Assembly (NCBI GenBank): GCA_035550795.1
Contig: DASZOL010000050.1
Location: 40,722-104,721, forward strand
Reading direction: 5' to 3'
DNA length: 64,000 nt
DNA from: DASRDR01 sp035550795
GTDB taxonomy: Bacteria > Methylomirabilota > Methylomirabilia > Rokubacteriales > DASRDR01
Shown piece after piece: positions 8,622-16,708 of this stretch. The translations under genes and the position numbers were made by a program. Positions within the stretch are counted from its first letter, which is position 1. The number at the start of each line of letters is the position of its first letter. Under the pieces are notes generated by a model. The model did not search any database and was not told the origin of the DNA. It saw only the letters and a list, made by a program, of their open reading frames with translations.

Positions 8622-9836
8622 TCAGCCGGCCCGGCGCCGGGCCGCCGCGCTGGCTGCGAGGAGCCGGACTGCGACCGGGACCAGGACGACGAACGCCAGC
8701 GCCGCGTTGATACCCGTGGCGAGCGGGGCGCCGATGCCGCTGGCGAGAAACCCGATCCAGAGGCTTCCGAAGGGCTGCGTGCCGATGCAGGCCGAGAGGA
8801 TGCCCATGACGCGCCCGTGCGCCCGCTCCGGCGCGGCCAGCAGAACGATCGCGCTCTGCATGGTGCCGAAACCTGAGTCGGTGGCTCCGATGGCGAGCTG
8901 GAGCGTGAGGGAGAGGGCATACGAGGGTGACCACGCGAAGGCGAGTAGCAGCAGCGCGCCGGCCAGGGAGCTGCCGGTGAAGATCCGCACGTGGCTCACC
9001 CGACCGCCGCGAGCGGCGATGACCGCCGAGGCGGCGAGCGCGCCGAGCCCCTGCGCGGCGACGAGGAGGCCGAGCGGGGCGGGGCCCACGTGGAGGACGT
9101 CGCGGGCGAATACCGGAAGCATCTGCTGGTAGGGAAAGACCAGGGTGTTCATGAGCACCGTGACGGCCAGCACGCCCAGGATGACCGGATGGCCGCGGAC
9201 CTCGCGGAGCCCCGTGAGGAGACTGTCCAGCACCGGCTCCCCGCCCAGGACGCCGGGCAGAGCGACCCGACGCGCGAGCTGGCGCGTGGCGGCGAGGGCG
9301 CCGAGCGAGAGGCCCGCGAAGGCGAGGTAGCAGGCCGCCGGCCCGAGCCGGGCGAGCAGGAAGCCTCCCAGGAGGGGACCAACCATCTTGGCCGCCTGCA
9401 TCGACATGGTCTCGAGGGAGACCGCGGCCGTCAGTCGCTCACGGCCCGCGACGACGAACAGGACGGTGCGGCGCGACGGGAAGTCCAGCACCCAGGCGAC
9501 CCCGAGGATGACCTCGATCGCGACGAGAACGCCGAATCCGGCGACGCCCGCGCCGAACAGAAGGGCGAGCGCCGCCGCCGCGGTGACGTTCAGGACCTGG
9601 ACGGCGACCATCACGCGCACCCGCGGGAGCCGGTCGGCGAGGACGCCCGCGAACGGACCGAGGACCATCATGGGGGCGGCGCGGCAGAAGGCGGCCACGC
9701 CCACCATCAGCGGCGAGTCGGTGAGGGCCAGGGCCAGCCAGCCGAGGACCACCACATCCATCCACCGCGCGGTGCTGGCGCAGAGGCCCGTCAACCAGAG
9801 GAGCCGGTAGCGCCCGTCCCGCAGCGGCTCGAGCAC
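8622..9836 (-). CDS. MFS transporter (MFS_3/EntS-like)
   Basis: The 404-aa inner-membrane carrier has about twelve hydrophobic segments. The first cytoplasmic loop carries the MFS signature GVLADRLPRVRV near 63-74. The opening LRDGRYRLLWLTGLCASTARWMD is typical of the MFS_3 branch that includes EntS and many macrolide and siderophore exporters. The weakly conserved C-terminal half suggests efflux rather than sugar uptake, but nothing nearby names the substrate. It starts with GTG at 9836, 112 bases after the racemase-family gene, and is followed after 61 bases by the GT39-like gene's upstream region. Confidence 0.87.
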   Translation of the reverse strand: MLEPLRDGRYRLLWLTGLCASTARWMDVVVLGWLALALTDSPLMVGVAAFCRAAPMMVLGPFAGVLADRLPRVRVMVAVQVLNVTAAAALALLFGAGVAGFGVLVAIEVILGVAWVLDFPSRRTVLFVVAGRERLTAAVSLETMSMQAAKMVGPLLGGFLLARLGPAACYLAFAGLSLGALAATRQLARRVALPGVLGGEPVLDSLLTGLREVRGHPVILGVLAVTVLMNTLVFPYQQMLPVFARDVLHVGPAPLGLLVAAQGLGALAASAVIAARGGRVSHVRIFTGSSLAGALLLLAFAWSPSYALSLTLQLAIGATDSGFGTMQSAIVLLAAPERAHGRVMGILSACIGTQPFGSLWIGFLASGIGAPLATGINAALAFVVLVPVAVRLLAASAAARRRAG

Positions 9837-9948
9837 GGCGCCGGTCAGGCCGTCAGGAGCTCGCCGCGGCGAGGTGGAGCGGGAGGCGTGCGGCGCGTCT
9901 GATCCCGGGCCGTGAACGTCTCACCGGACACCGCGCGCGGCCGGTGGC

Positions 9949-10689
9949 TCAGGCAGGTCGCGGCGGCAAGCCTGCGAGGAGGGCCCCATGCACCAGCGTG
10001 ACCAGGGAGACGATGTCGAACACGGGGAGGCCCGTCGCACGCTGGATGTCCCGCGCGTAGGGAGGCATGTTGGTGCACTCGAGCACCAGCGCCCCGACAT
10101 CCGGGTGGTCCGCCAGGAGCCGCCGCGTGACCCGCACGTGCTCCTCGCGGGCCCGGTCGACGTCCAGCTCCAGCTCGTCGTCCAGGAGCACGCGGGTGAA
10201 CTCCTTCTCGTCCTCCAGGCCGGCCACGGCGAGAGGGACGTCTGACCCGATGCCGGCGCCCTGCAGGTGCTCGTCGCCGAGCGCCCGGGCGTTCACGGTC
10301 AGGATACCGACCCGCCGACCGGGCGCGAGCATCCGGTGCACCAGTGGGACCAGGAGCAGGCTCGACGTCAGCACGGGCACGCGCACCGCTGCCCCAAGCT
10401 CCGCCTGGTACTTCACGAGAAAGCCGCAGTTGGTGGTGACGGCTCCCACGCCCTCGGCCTCCAGCTGGCGCGCGCCGTCGACGAACGCCCGCAACAAGCC
10501 GGTGGCGCCCCGCCGGACCACGAGATCTGGCGCGGCTCCGGGCACGCGGTGGTAGCGGACCGGGAACGGGAAGGTGGCGGCATGGCCCATGTCGCCCGGG
10601 ATACGAGGAAAGCGCGTGTCGAGCATCAGGATGCCGACCGTGAACCCGTACTGGTTGAAGCCGCCCCGAACCCGTCCGGTCGTGGCCAT
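9949..10689 (-). CDS. Aspartate/glutamate racemase-superfamily protein
   Basis: The 246-aa cytosolic protein has the two symmetric cysteine sites of the Asp/Glu/hydantoin racemase superfamily: the first in VTTNCGFL near residue 81 and the second in VLECTNMPPYA near 200-210. The N-terminus (GFNQYGFTVGILMLDTRFPR) and the PVLTSSLLLVPL block match a branch often annotated only as aspartate/glutamate racemase family. Related members include maleate isomerase and arylmalonate decarboxylase. ATG at 10689 is the best start; the frame continues upstream without support. It sits downstream of a GNAT gene and a Dpp-type importer on the same strand. Confidence 0.85.
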   Translation of the reverse strand: MATTGRVRGGFNQYGFTVGILMLDTRFPRIPGDMGHAATFPFPVRYHRVPGAAPDLVVRRGATGLLRAFVDGARQLEAEGVGAVTTNCGFLVKYQAELGAAVRVPVLTSSLLLVPLVHRMLAPGRRVGILTVNARALGDEHLQGAGIGSDVPLAVAGLEDEKEFTRVLLDDELELDVDRAREEHVRVTRRLLADHPDVGALVLECTNMPPYARDIQRATGLPVFDIVSLVTLVHGALLAGLPPRPA

Positions 10690-10796
10690 GTGGGGTGACG
10701 GAATTCTCCGTCCCCCCTCGTCTTCCGTCAATGCGGACCGCGGAGGCCGGGAGGCACCCTCCCCGTGAGCGTGGATGCGGGCGGTCGCCGCGACGG

Positions 10797-11363
10797 TCAG
10801 ACCCGGATGCGCTCGCGGTGCGGACGGAGCGTCTTCCAGTAGAGGGCCTCGTCGAGGCCCGCGCGTGCGAGCCCGGGGAGGTCTCCCACGTGACGGTACC
10901 CGTGGCGCGCGTAGAAACGCCGCGCGTAGGCACTGTCGGCGGTGACGAGGAGGACCAGGTGGTTGGCAACCCCGCGCGCAACCGCCTCCGCTGCGCGCAG
11001 GAGCGCGGCGCCGATCCCCGCGCGCTGGCGGCGCTCGTCGACCAGGAGCAGCCGGAGATAGGCCGCCCGCGTGAGGATCCGGCTGGGTATGATCCAGGCC
11101 AGGCCCACCGGCGGCCCGCCGGGCGCCGCGGCCACCAGCAGCCGATCCCCCGCAGCGCGGCCTCGCGCGAGTGCGGCTCGCGCCGCCTCGCGGGTCATGC
11201 CGTAGCGCTCGAGCAGCGGCGAGACCGCCATCAAGGCCACGAGGGCAGGGTGGTCGGCCCGGCGGGCTGGCCGGACCCGCAGAGGAGAGCGTCCCCGCCG
11301 CGGGGGATCCGCTGACCGCGCGAGGCCACCCCGGTGTGCGCGCGGCGCCGGGCGGTGGGTCAC
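10797..11363 (-). CDS. GNAT-family N-acetyltransferase
   Basis: This 188-aa protein has the GNAT acetyl-CoA-binding motif A RRQRAGIGAALL at 111-122, preceded by the beta-strand YLRLLLVDE. The C-terminal YARRFYARHGYRHVG block near 145-160 is also typical. The transferred-to amine is unknown. The GTG start overlaps the TGA of the DppC-type permease by four bases (GTGA), so it is translated with the importer. This hints that it may modify or detoxify the imported compound. The first 27 residues are arginine/proline-rich and may be untranslated if a later start is used. Confidence 0.85.
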   Translation of the reverse strand: MTHRPAPRAHRGGLARSADPPRRGRSPLRVRPARRADHPALVALMAVSPLLERYGMTREAARAALARGRAAGDRLLVAAAPGGPPVGLAWIIPSRILTRAAYLRLLLVDERRQRAGIGAALLRAAEAVARGVANHLVLLVTADSAYARRFYARHGYRHVGDLPGLARAGLDEALYWKTLRPHRERIRV

Positions 11364-12181
11364 GGGCGCTGGCGCGGGTCGAGCGCGTCACGCAGGCCGT
11401 CGCCGAGGAGATTGAAGCCGAGGACGGCCAGCATGATCGCGAGACCCGGGAACACGGCGAGGTGAGGGGCGAGCTCGAGGTTCTGGCGCCCCTCGTTCAG
11501 CATCGCCCCCCAGGACGGAGTCGGCGGCTGGGCGGAGAGCCCGAGAAACGACAGCGACGCTTCCGTGAGGACGGCCCACGAGAGGGCGATGCTGGCCTGG
11601 ACCACGAGAACCGAGGTGAGGTTCGGCAGAATGTGGCGTCCCACGATCCGCCCGGCCGGGGCGCCCAGCGCCCGGCTGGCCTCGACGAACTCGCGCTCCT
11701 TGAGGGCCAGCACCGGCCCGCGGACGACACGCGCGAAGATCGGCGTGTACACGACCGCGATGGCGAGAACGACGTTGGCCGGGTGGGGCCCCAGCGCCGC
11801 GACGATCCCGAGCGCGAGGAGCACGGCCGGGAACGAGAAGAACACGTCCATCGTGCGCATGAGGGCCTGGTCCATGCGGCCGCCGGCGTACCCCGCGAGG
11901 AGGCCGAGGGAGGATCCCGCGATCAGGGCGCTGAGGACGGAGGCGAAGGCGACCTCGAGCGACAGACGGGCGCCGTGGACCAACCGGGCCAGGAGGTCGC
12001 GGCCGAACGTGTCGCCACCCAGGGGCAGGCTCCAGCTGGGGCCCGCCATCCGATCCTGCGGAACCATGCGGAGCGGACTCGCCAGGGGAAGCCGGTCGGC
12101 CGCGACGCCGACGGCGAGGAACGTGCCGACGATCAGGAGTCCCGCCAGGGCGGCGCGATTCCGCACGAGCGCTACGGCCAT
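11360..12181 (-). CDS. ABC importer permease, DppC/OppC type
   Basis: The 273-aa permease has the landmark GGDTFGRDLLARLVHGARLSL near residues 49-69, an EAA loop around ASRALGAPAGRIVGRHILPN, and the near-C-terminal SFLGLSAQPPTPSWGAML. It pairs with the DppB-type permease just upstream and the substrate-binding protein before that. No ATP-binding subunits are encoded beside it, so it must borrow ATPases from another locus. The start is uncertain: ATG at 12181 opens MAVALVRNRAALAG just before the first helix, and a GTG twelve bases earlier is also possible. Confidence 0.87.
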   Translation of the reverse strand: MAVALVRNRAALAGLLIVGTFLAVGVAADRLPLASPLRMVPQDRMAGPSWSLPLGGDTFGRDLLARLVHGARLSLEVAFASVLSALIAGSSLGLLAGYAGGRMDQALMRTMDVFFSFPAVLLALGIVAALGPHPANVVLAIAVVYTPIFARVVRGPVLALKEREFVEASRALGAPAGRIVGRHILPNLTSVLVVQASIALSWAVLTEASLSFLGLSAQPPTPSWGAMLNEGRQNLELAPHLAVFPGLAIMLAVLGFNLLGDGLRDALDPRQRP

Positions 12182-12242
12182 CCGCGGCAGCACGACGGCG
12201 GCAACCGGAGCCCGGGAGCCGGGCGCGGTCCCGCTCCGCCCG

Positions 12243-13196
12243 TCAGCCCAGCCGGATCCGGGGGTCGAGCCAGCCATAGAGCACGTCGACGACGGTGTTC
12301 GTGGCCACGAAGAGCAGCGCCACGACCAGCACCGTCCCCTGGACCAGGGCATAGTCGCGCTGGTTGATGGCGGTCAGCAGCATGCGCCCCACGCCCGGGA
12401 CCGAGAAGATCTCCTCGACCACCACCGCCCCGCTCAGGAGGTATCCCACCTGGACGCCCAGGATGGTGACCACGACGATCAGACTGTTCCGCAGCGCGTG
12501 GCGGCCCACCACGGCGGATGCGGCGAGGCCCTTGGCGTGAGCGGTCCGCACGTAGTCAGCGCCGAGGACGTCGAGCATCGCCGAGCGCGTCGTCCGCATG
12601 ACGACGGCGGCCATCGCCCCCCCCAGCGTCAGCGCCGGGAAGAGCAGGAACCGGAGGTTTCCCCACGGGTCCTCGGTGAAGCCCACGTATCCACCGGTGT
12701 TCGGCATCCACCGGAGGTAGCGCGCCAGCAGGAGCACGAAGAGCGTGCCCAGCCAGAAGTTCGGAAGCGACAGTCCGAGAAGACCGAGGCTCCGTGCCGC
12801 GAGGTCCGCCCACGAGTTCGGCCGGAGCGCTGACAGGATTCCGAGCGGAAGCCCGAAGGTCAGGGCGACGAGGGCTGCGGCGAGAGCCAGCTCCACGGTG
12901 ACCGGGAGTCGGCTGACGATCTCGCCGACGACGGGCTGGCCGGTGCGCAGGGAGTATCCCGCGTCGCCCTGGACGAGGGCACCGAGCCATCCGAGGTACT
13001 GGAGCGGGAGGGGGCGGTCGAGGCCGAGGTAGGCGCGCAGCTCGGCGAGCTGCTCCGGCGTCAGGACGGTGCTCGTGCCGAGGCGCACGGCGATGGCGTC
13101 CCCGGGGACGAGCCGCAGGAACAGGAACGACAGCACCGAGACGCCGATCAGCGTCGGCCCGAGCGCGAGGAGCCGGCGCAGGAGATAACGCGTCAC
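12243..13196 (-). CDS. ABC importer permease, DppB/OppB type
   Basis: The 317-aa permease opens MTRYLLRRLLALGPTLIG and shows the family landmarks LVPGDAIAVRLG near residue 29, LDRPLPLQYLGWL near 58, an EAA loop in RTAHAKGLAASAVVGRHALRN, and the C-terminal VLYGWLDPRIRLG. It forms the transmembrane heterodimer with the next gene (DppC type) of a peptide/nickel-family importer. Start GTG at 13196; the stop is about 60 bases before the likely start of the next gene. The upstream substrate-binding gene ends 39 bases before it. Confidence 0.9.
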   Translation of the reverse strand: MTRYLLRRLLALGPTLIGVSVLSFLFLRLVPGDAIAVRLGTSTVLTPEQLAELRAYLGLDRPLPLQYLGWLGALVQGDAGYSLRTGQPVVGEIVSRLPVTVELALAAALVALTFGLPLGILSALRPNSWADLAARSLGLLGLSLPNFWLGTLFVLLLARYLRWMPNTGGYVGFTEDPWGNLRFLLFPALTLGGAMAAVVMRTTRSAMLDVLGADYVRTAHAKGLAASAVVGRHALRNSLIVVVTILGVQVGYLLSGAVVVEEIFSVPGVGRMLLTAINQRDYALVQGTVLVVALLFVATNTVVDVLYGWLDPRIRLG

Positions 13197-13235
13197 GGGC
13201 GAGGCGTCGCCCGGCCCGGGGCCGGGCGCAGGGCC

Positions 13236-14783
13236 CTACCTATCCAGCCACGCTTGGCGCAGGTAGACGATCGAGCCGGTCGGCAGGTGGACGAAGCCCT
13301 TCGTGCTCGGCTGGAGTCCCACGTAGTCCCGGCCCACGTAGAGCCACACGAAGGGGACCCCGTTGACCAGCTCCTTCTGGGCGGTCGCGTAGAGCTCGCG
13401 GCGACGCGCCGGGTCGACGATCGTCCGGGCCCGCTTGATCGCGTCGCTCGACTTGTCGTTTTGGTAGGAATGAACGAAGTTTAGGTTGCCATCGTTCGTG
13501 AAGTACCGGAAGAGGTAGAAATCTGGGTCGGGCTGCCCCGAGTTCAGCCCGGGAGCCAGGTCGAAGTCGGCCTTGAGCCAGCGCTGGACCCACTGACCGA
13601 ACTCGAGGAGCTCGATGTTTACCCGGATCCCGGCCTCTCCCAGCTGCTGCTGGACGATCTGCGCGATGTCCTTCGCGTATACCGGCTCCGTGGTCTGGGT
13701 GAGGATCGTGAGGCTGACGGGTCCGACGCCGGCTTCCTGCAGGAGCTGGCGCGCCTTCCCGACGTCCCGCCGGTACAGCTCGTAGTCCCCCGCGGGCAGC
13801 GCGTACGCCCCGAGGGAGGGCGGCAGGGGCCCGGTCGGGTCGCCGCTGCCGAGGGCGACGGTATCGATGATCTGCTTGCGGTCGATCGCGTAGGCGATCG
13901 CCTGGCGGACCTTCGGGTGATCGAGCGGCTTCCGCTTCGTGTTCAGGAAGAGAAGATGGTAGTTGAGGCTCGGCTTGGCGCTCACCGTGACGCTCGCTTC
14001 ACGGCTCAGGGTCTGCGCCACTCGCGCGTCGGCGATCAGCGCCATGTCGGCCGCCTTGGTGCGGAGCGCGGCCACGAGGCCGGCCTCGTCCGGCACGATG
14101 TTGATCCGTACCCCGTCGAGGTAGGGTTGCCCCTGGACGTAGAACTCCCGGAACGCGTCGAACCGCATGAAGTTGTCCGGCGCCCACTCGGCCAGGCGGA
14201 ACGGACCCGAGCCGATCGCGTGCTCCCTCTTGGAGAGATCACCCCCGGCTGCCTGCGCGACCTTGGCGGAGACGATGCTCGCGTTCGGATGGGCGAGGTA
14301 GACGAGCAAGGCGACGTTCGGCTGCTTGAGCTGGAGCGTGACCGTGCGGGGGTCCGGCGCCTCGACGCGCTCGACGTCGGCGAACCACGCGCGTGCGATG
14401 GCCTTCGTGTCCGGGTTGACGATCCGCTCGAGCGTGAACTTCACGTCCGTGCTGGTGACCGGATCGCCGTTGTGGAACTTCGCTGCCCGGAGCCGGAACG
14501 CGATCTGCTTGCCATCCGGCGAGATGGTCCAGCTCTCGGCCAGGTCCGGCTGGACCAGGAGGTCGGGCCCGAGCCGCGTGAGGGTGCTGTACACGAGCTC
14601 GAAAACGCGGTGGCTCGTGAACGCCGGCACCTTGTGTGGGTCGAGGTTCGTCGCCTCGCCCTGGCGGGCGAGCGTCAGGACGCCTCCCCGCTTCGGAGCC
14701 TGGGCGGTGCTGTCACGCGGGGCGATGGTGACGAGGACAAGCCCGGTGAGGGCGACGGCCGCGGCGGTCCGGATGCGCGACAT
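13236..14783 (-). CDS. ABC importer substrate-binding protein, family 5 (SBP_bac_5)
   Basis: The 515-aa periplasmic binding protein begins with a Sec-type signal peptide (MSRIRTAAAVALTGLVLV, cleavage near STAQA). It then has the family-5 landmarks LTLARQGEATNLDPHK, the LAESWTISPDGKQIAFRLR block and the fold-closing AYAIDRKQII region. It delivers its ligand to the DppB/DppC pair immediately downstream. GGGAGG lies eight bases before the ATG. Family-5 proteins bind peptides, nickel complexes, oligosaccharides or opines and sequence alone does not decide. The gene lies 67 bases downstream of the nitroreductase-family gene's stop. Confidence 0.9.
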   Translation of the reverse strand: MSRIRTAAAVALTGLVLVTIAPRDSTAQAPKRGGVLTLARQGEATNLDPHKVPAFTSHRVFELVYSTLTRLGPDLLVQPDLAESWTISPDGKQIAFRLRAAKFHNGDPVTSTDVKFTLERIVNPDTKAIARAWFADVERVEAPDPRTVTLQLKQPNVALLVYLAHPNASIVSAKVAQAAGGDLSKREHAIGSGPFRLAEWAPDNFMRFDAFREFYVQGQPYLDGVRINIVPDEAGLVAALRTKAADMALIADARVAQTLSREASVTVSAKPSLNYHLLFLNTKRKPLDHPKVRQAIAYAIDRKQIIDTVALGSGDPTGPLPPSLGAYALPAGDYELYRRDVGKARQLLQEAGVGPVSLTILTQTTEPVYAKDIAQIVQQQLGEAGIRVNIELLEFGQWVQRWLKADFDLAPGLNSGQPDPDFYLFRYFTNDGNLNFVHSYQNDKSSDAIKRARTIVDPARRRELYATAQKELVNGVPFVWLYVGRDYVGLQPSTKGFVHLPTGSIVYLRQAWLDR

Positions 14784-14850
14784 GCTGGATCCTCCCGGCT
14801 CACTACGATGGGATGGGGCGGTTCCGGTGTCAATCGCGGCCGCGGCGCGC

Positions 14851-15201
14851 CTACCCCGGGCGGAGCTCGACGATCAGGCCGTCGCCCCAGCCGTACTTCG
14901 CCGTCGAGCGGGTCCGGACGGTCGCCGCCAGCGCGACCTCGCGCGCCGAGTCCACGACCCGGGCGCGGCCCGTGAAGGTTCTCGCGCCGACGCGCCACCG
15001 GACCCTGGGGTCAACGCGCAGGTTCCGCACCCAGTGGGCGCGCTCCCCGGTCTCGGCGACGACGTGGAAGCGGTCGCCTCGCCGCGTGAACCAGATCTCG
15101 ATCTCGCGAGACAGCCCAGTGCGGCGCCCGGTGGTCGTGAGGTGCAGGACCTCAGGCTCCGTCTTGCGCCGCGGCCAGCCTCCGGCGACGCGCGCCGTCA
15201 T
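14851..15201 (-). CDS. F420/DDN-like nitroreductase-family protein (DUF385-like)
   Basis: This 116-aa protein shows the short split-barrel pattern of the deazaflavin-dependent nitroreductase family: EVLHLTTTGRRTGLSREIEIWF near residues 17-40, then a second barrel half with HVVAETGERAHWVRNLRVDPRVRW. Members bind F420 or flavin and reduce nitro or quinone groups. The single-domain form is usually annotated nitroreductase/quinone reductase family protein. Whether this organism makes F420 cannot be seen here. ATG at 15201 has GAGGA directly before it; spacing is short but the upstream frame is low-complexity arginine/proline. Confidence 0.8.
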   Translation of the reverse strand: MTARVAGGWPRRKTEPEVLHLTTTGRRTGLSREIEIWFTRRGDRFHVVAETGERAHWVRNLRVDPRVRWRVGARTFTGRARVVDSAREVALAATVRTRSTAKYGWGDGLIVELRPG

Positions 15202-15280
15202 TCCTCGCGGGGCACCGCGCGGGCGGCGTGGACCGCGCGGGCGCGGGTCGCCGGTTCCCGCGGGCCGATCGCTGACGAGG

Positions 15281-16315
15281 TCATGGTCGATCCGCGGACC
15301 GTTCCGATGGGGCCTGCTGGGCACGTTCCGCGGGACGCCGCTCGACACTCGGCCGGGCCGGCGCGCCGTTCGGCTCCGGCGCGCGATCCTCCGAGGCCGT
15401 CGCCCCGGTGGCCGAGGACGGGAAGACTGCGAGATCCGCCAGGACGCCGTAATGGTCCGAGGGCCAGAGAGTGGAGCCGTCCGGCAGCCGCCCGGGGGCG
15501 TCGACCACGACGCGGCTGTCCAGCACCGTGCCCGGGAAGGTCCGGCCGGGGACGAGGAACACGTAGTCCACGCGGCGTGACGCCCGGCGCTCGGACGCGG
15601 TCACGGGCTGCCACACCGTGGCCCCCGTGGCGTCCGGGTGCCTGGAGCGAAAGACGTCCACGAACCCCGCCTCCCCGGTCAGGACCTCGATCGCCTCCGA
15701 GGACTCGACGGCGTTGAGGTCTCCCATCAGGACTCCGGGAAGGGCCCCTCGCAGCCCGAGGATCAGTGTCGCGACGGCGCGCGTGTGGCAGGCGTTTCCC
15801 CGGGTATGAGTCGAGAATACGGAAAGCGGCCCTCCCGGCGCGCCGAGCTCGGCGAACAGGAGGACCCGCGGCTCCATCCGCCGGCCGCAGCCCGGGAGCT
15901 TGTGAACCTCCGATCGGGTGATGGGGAAGCGGCTCAGGATCGCCGGCCCCTCCGAGAAGTTCAGAAGCGCCGCCCCCAGGCGATTGAGCCACCCCAGGCT
16001 GAACAGCCGCATCGAGGCGGGCGCATAGACGTAATTCATGCCGAGCCGCCCGGCCAGCCGGGAGGCGACCTCGCCGCGGCGGCGGCTCCAGGAGGACTCC
16101 TGGAGCGCGATGACGTCGGGACTCGTGCCCAGGAGGGCGTCACTCACGAGGTCGAGCCGAGCATCGAGGTGCTGATCGTCCCCGTTCCAGCCCGACAGGG
16201 GGCCGCCGTGGAGGACGTTCAGGGTGACGTACCGGACCGCCGAAGGCGGTGCCTCGGCGGCCGCGGGGGCGCCGAGCAGCGTCACGAGGAGCGCCGCCGT
16301 CAGGAGGCGTGCCAC
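15281..16315 (-). CDS. Secreted endonuclease/exonuclease/phosphatase-family hydrolase
   Basis: The 344-aa protein begins with a signal peptide (ARLLTAALLVTLLGAPAAA). It carries the EEP-fold catalytic set: YVTLNVLHGG near the N-terminus, the metal-binding glutamate in VIALQES, MGDLNAVESS for the Asp/Asn pair, and the C-terminal catalytic histidine in WPSDHYGVLAD. The fold covers DNase I, sphingomyelinase and inositol phosphatase activities. The export signal suggests a phosphodiesterase acting on extracellular DNA or phospholipid. GTG at 16315 is set by GGAGGAG eight bases upstream. The last 40 residues are a disordered Pro/Arg/Glu tail. It is divergent from moaA. Confidence 0.87.
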   Translation of the reverse strand: MARLLTAALLVTLLGAPAAAEAPPSAVRYVTLNVLHGGPLSGWNGDDQHLDARLDLVSDALLGTSPDVIALQESSWSRRRGEVASRLAGRLGMNYVYAPASMRLFSLGWLNRLGAALLNFSEGPAILSRFPITRSEVHKLPGCGRRMEPRVLLFAELGAPGGPLSVFSTHTRGNACHTRAVATLILGLRGALPGVLMGDLNAVESSEAIEVLTGEAGFVDVFRSRHPDATGATVWQPVTASERRASRRVDYVFLVPGRTFPGTVLDSRVVVDAPGRLPDGSTLWPSDHYGVLADLAVFPSSATGATASEDRAPEPNGAPARPSVERRPAERAQQAPSERSADRP

Positions 16316-16708
16316 GGGACCAAGCTCCTCCGGGTCACGGGCGGGAGATCCCAAGGTATGCGGGCGGTCTTCCGCAGTCTCGCCGCCTCAGAGGGCGCGT
16401 CGTGCGGGCGAGCCCGTCCGGGCGTGTCGCGGCCGGCGGCCGAGGGTCTCGAGATGAGCCGTCGCCGGTCCAGCCCTCGGGCTCGTGGCACCATTCGTGT
16501 AGCCGTGAGACACCTCCGTTGCGTAGCGTACCAACCTCGACGCGGCGCCGGCAACGCCAGCCGGCCAGCGTCAGCCGGCCAGCGGGCGACGCCCGGCGAG
16601 GGGTACCGGCGGCGAGCCGCCGGGGCCGGGCTCCCTTGCCGGGGGGGGCACCGCTCCAGGACGGTGCCGGCCGCGGGCGGACGCCCCATGCGGCATAATG
16701 GAGGTCCG
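16316..16708. other. Divergent intergenic region with palindromes upstream of moaA
   Basis: No convincing gene lies in these 393 bases. A 13-bp sequence (CAGCCGGCCAGCG) is repeated at 16558-16570 and 16572-16584. An interrupted palindrome has arms CCGGCGGC (16606-16613) and GCCGCCGG (16616-16623). CATAAT at 16694-16699 is a -10-like hexamer but has no matching -35. The structures could be part of a moaA leader; I could not match them to the known molybdenum-cofactor riboswitch. Confidence 0.5.

Noticed and set aside
10690..11391. Upstream extension of the racemase-family frame to 480 residues
   Set aside because: The added part is Arg/Pro-rich and overlaps the GNAT gene in another frame. The conserved domain starts at 10689.
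16694..16699. CATAAT nine bases before moaA as a leaderless promoter
   Set aside because: There is no -35 at 16-18 bases and a good ribosome site (GGAGG) lies between it and the ATG, so normal initiation is more likely.
16490..16708. Molybdenum-cofactor riboswitch before moaA
   Set aside because: Palindromes are present but I could not place the conserved motif elements; a covariance search would be needed.
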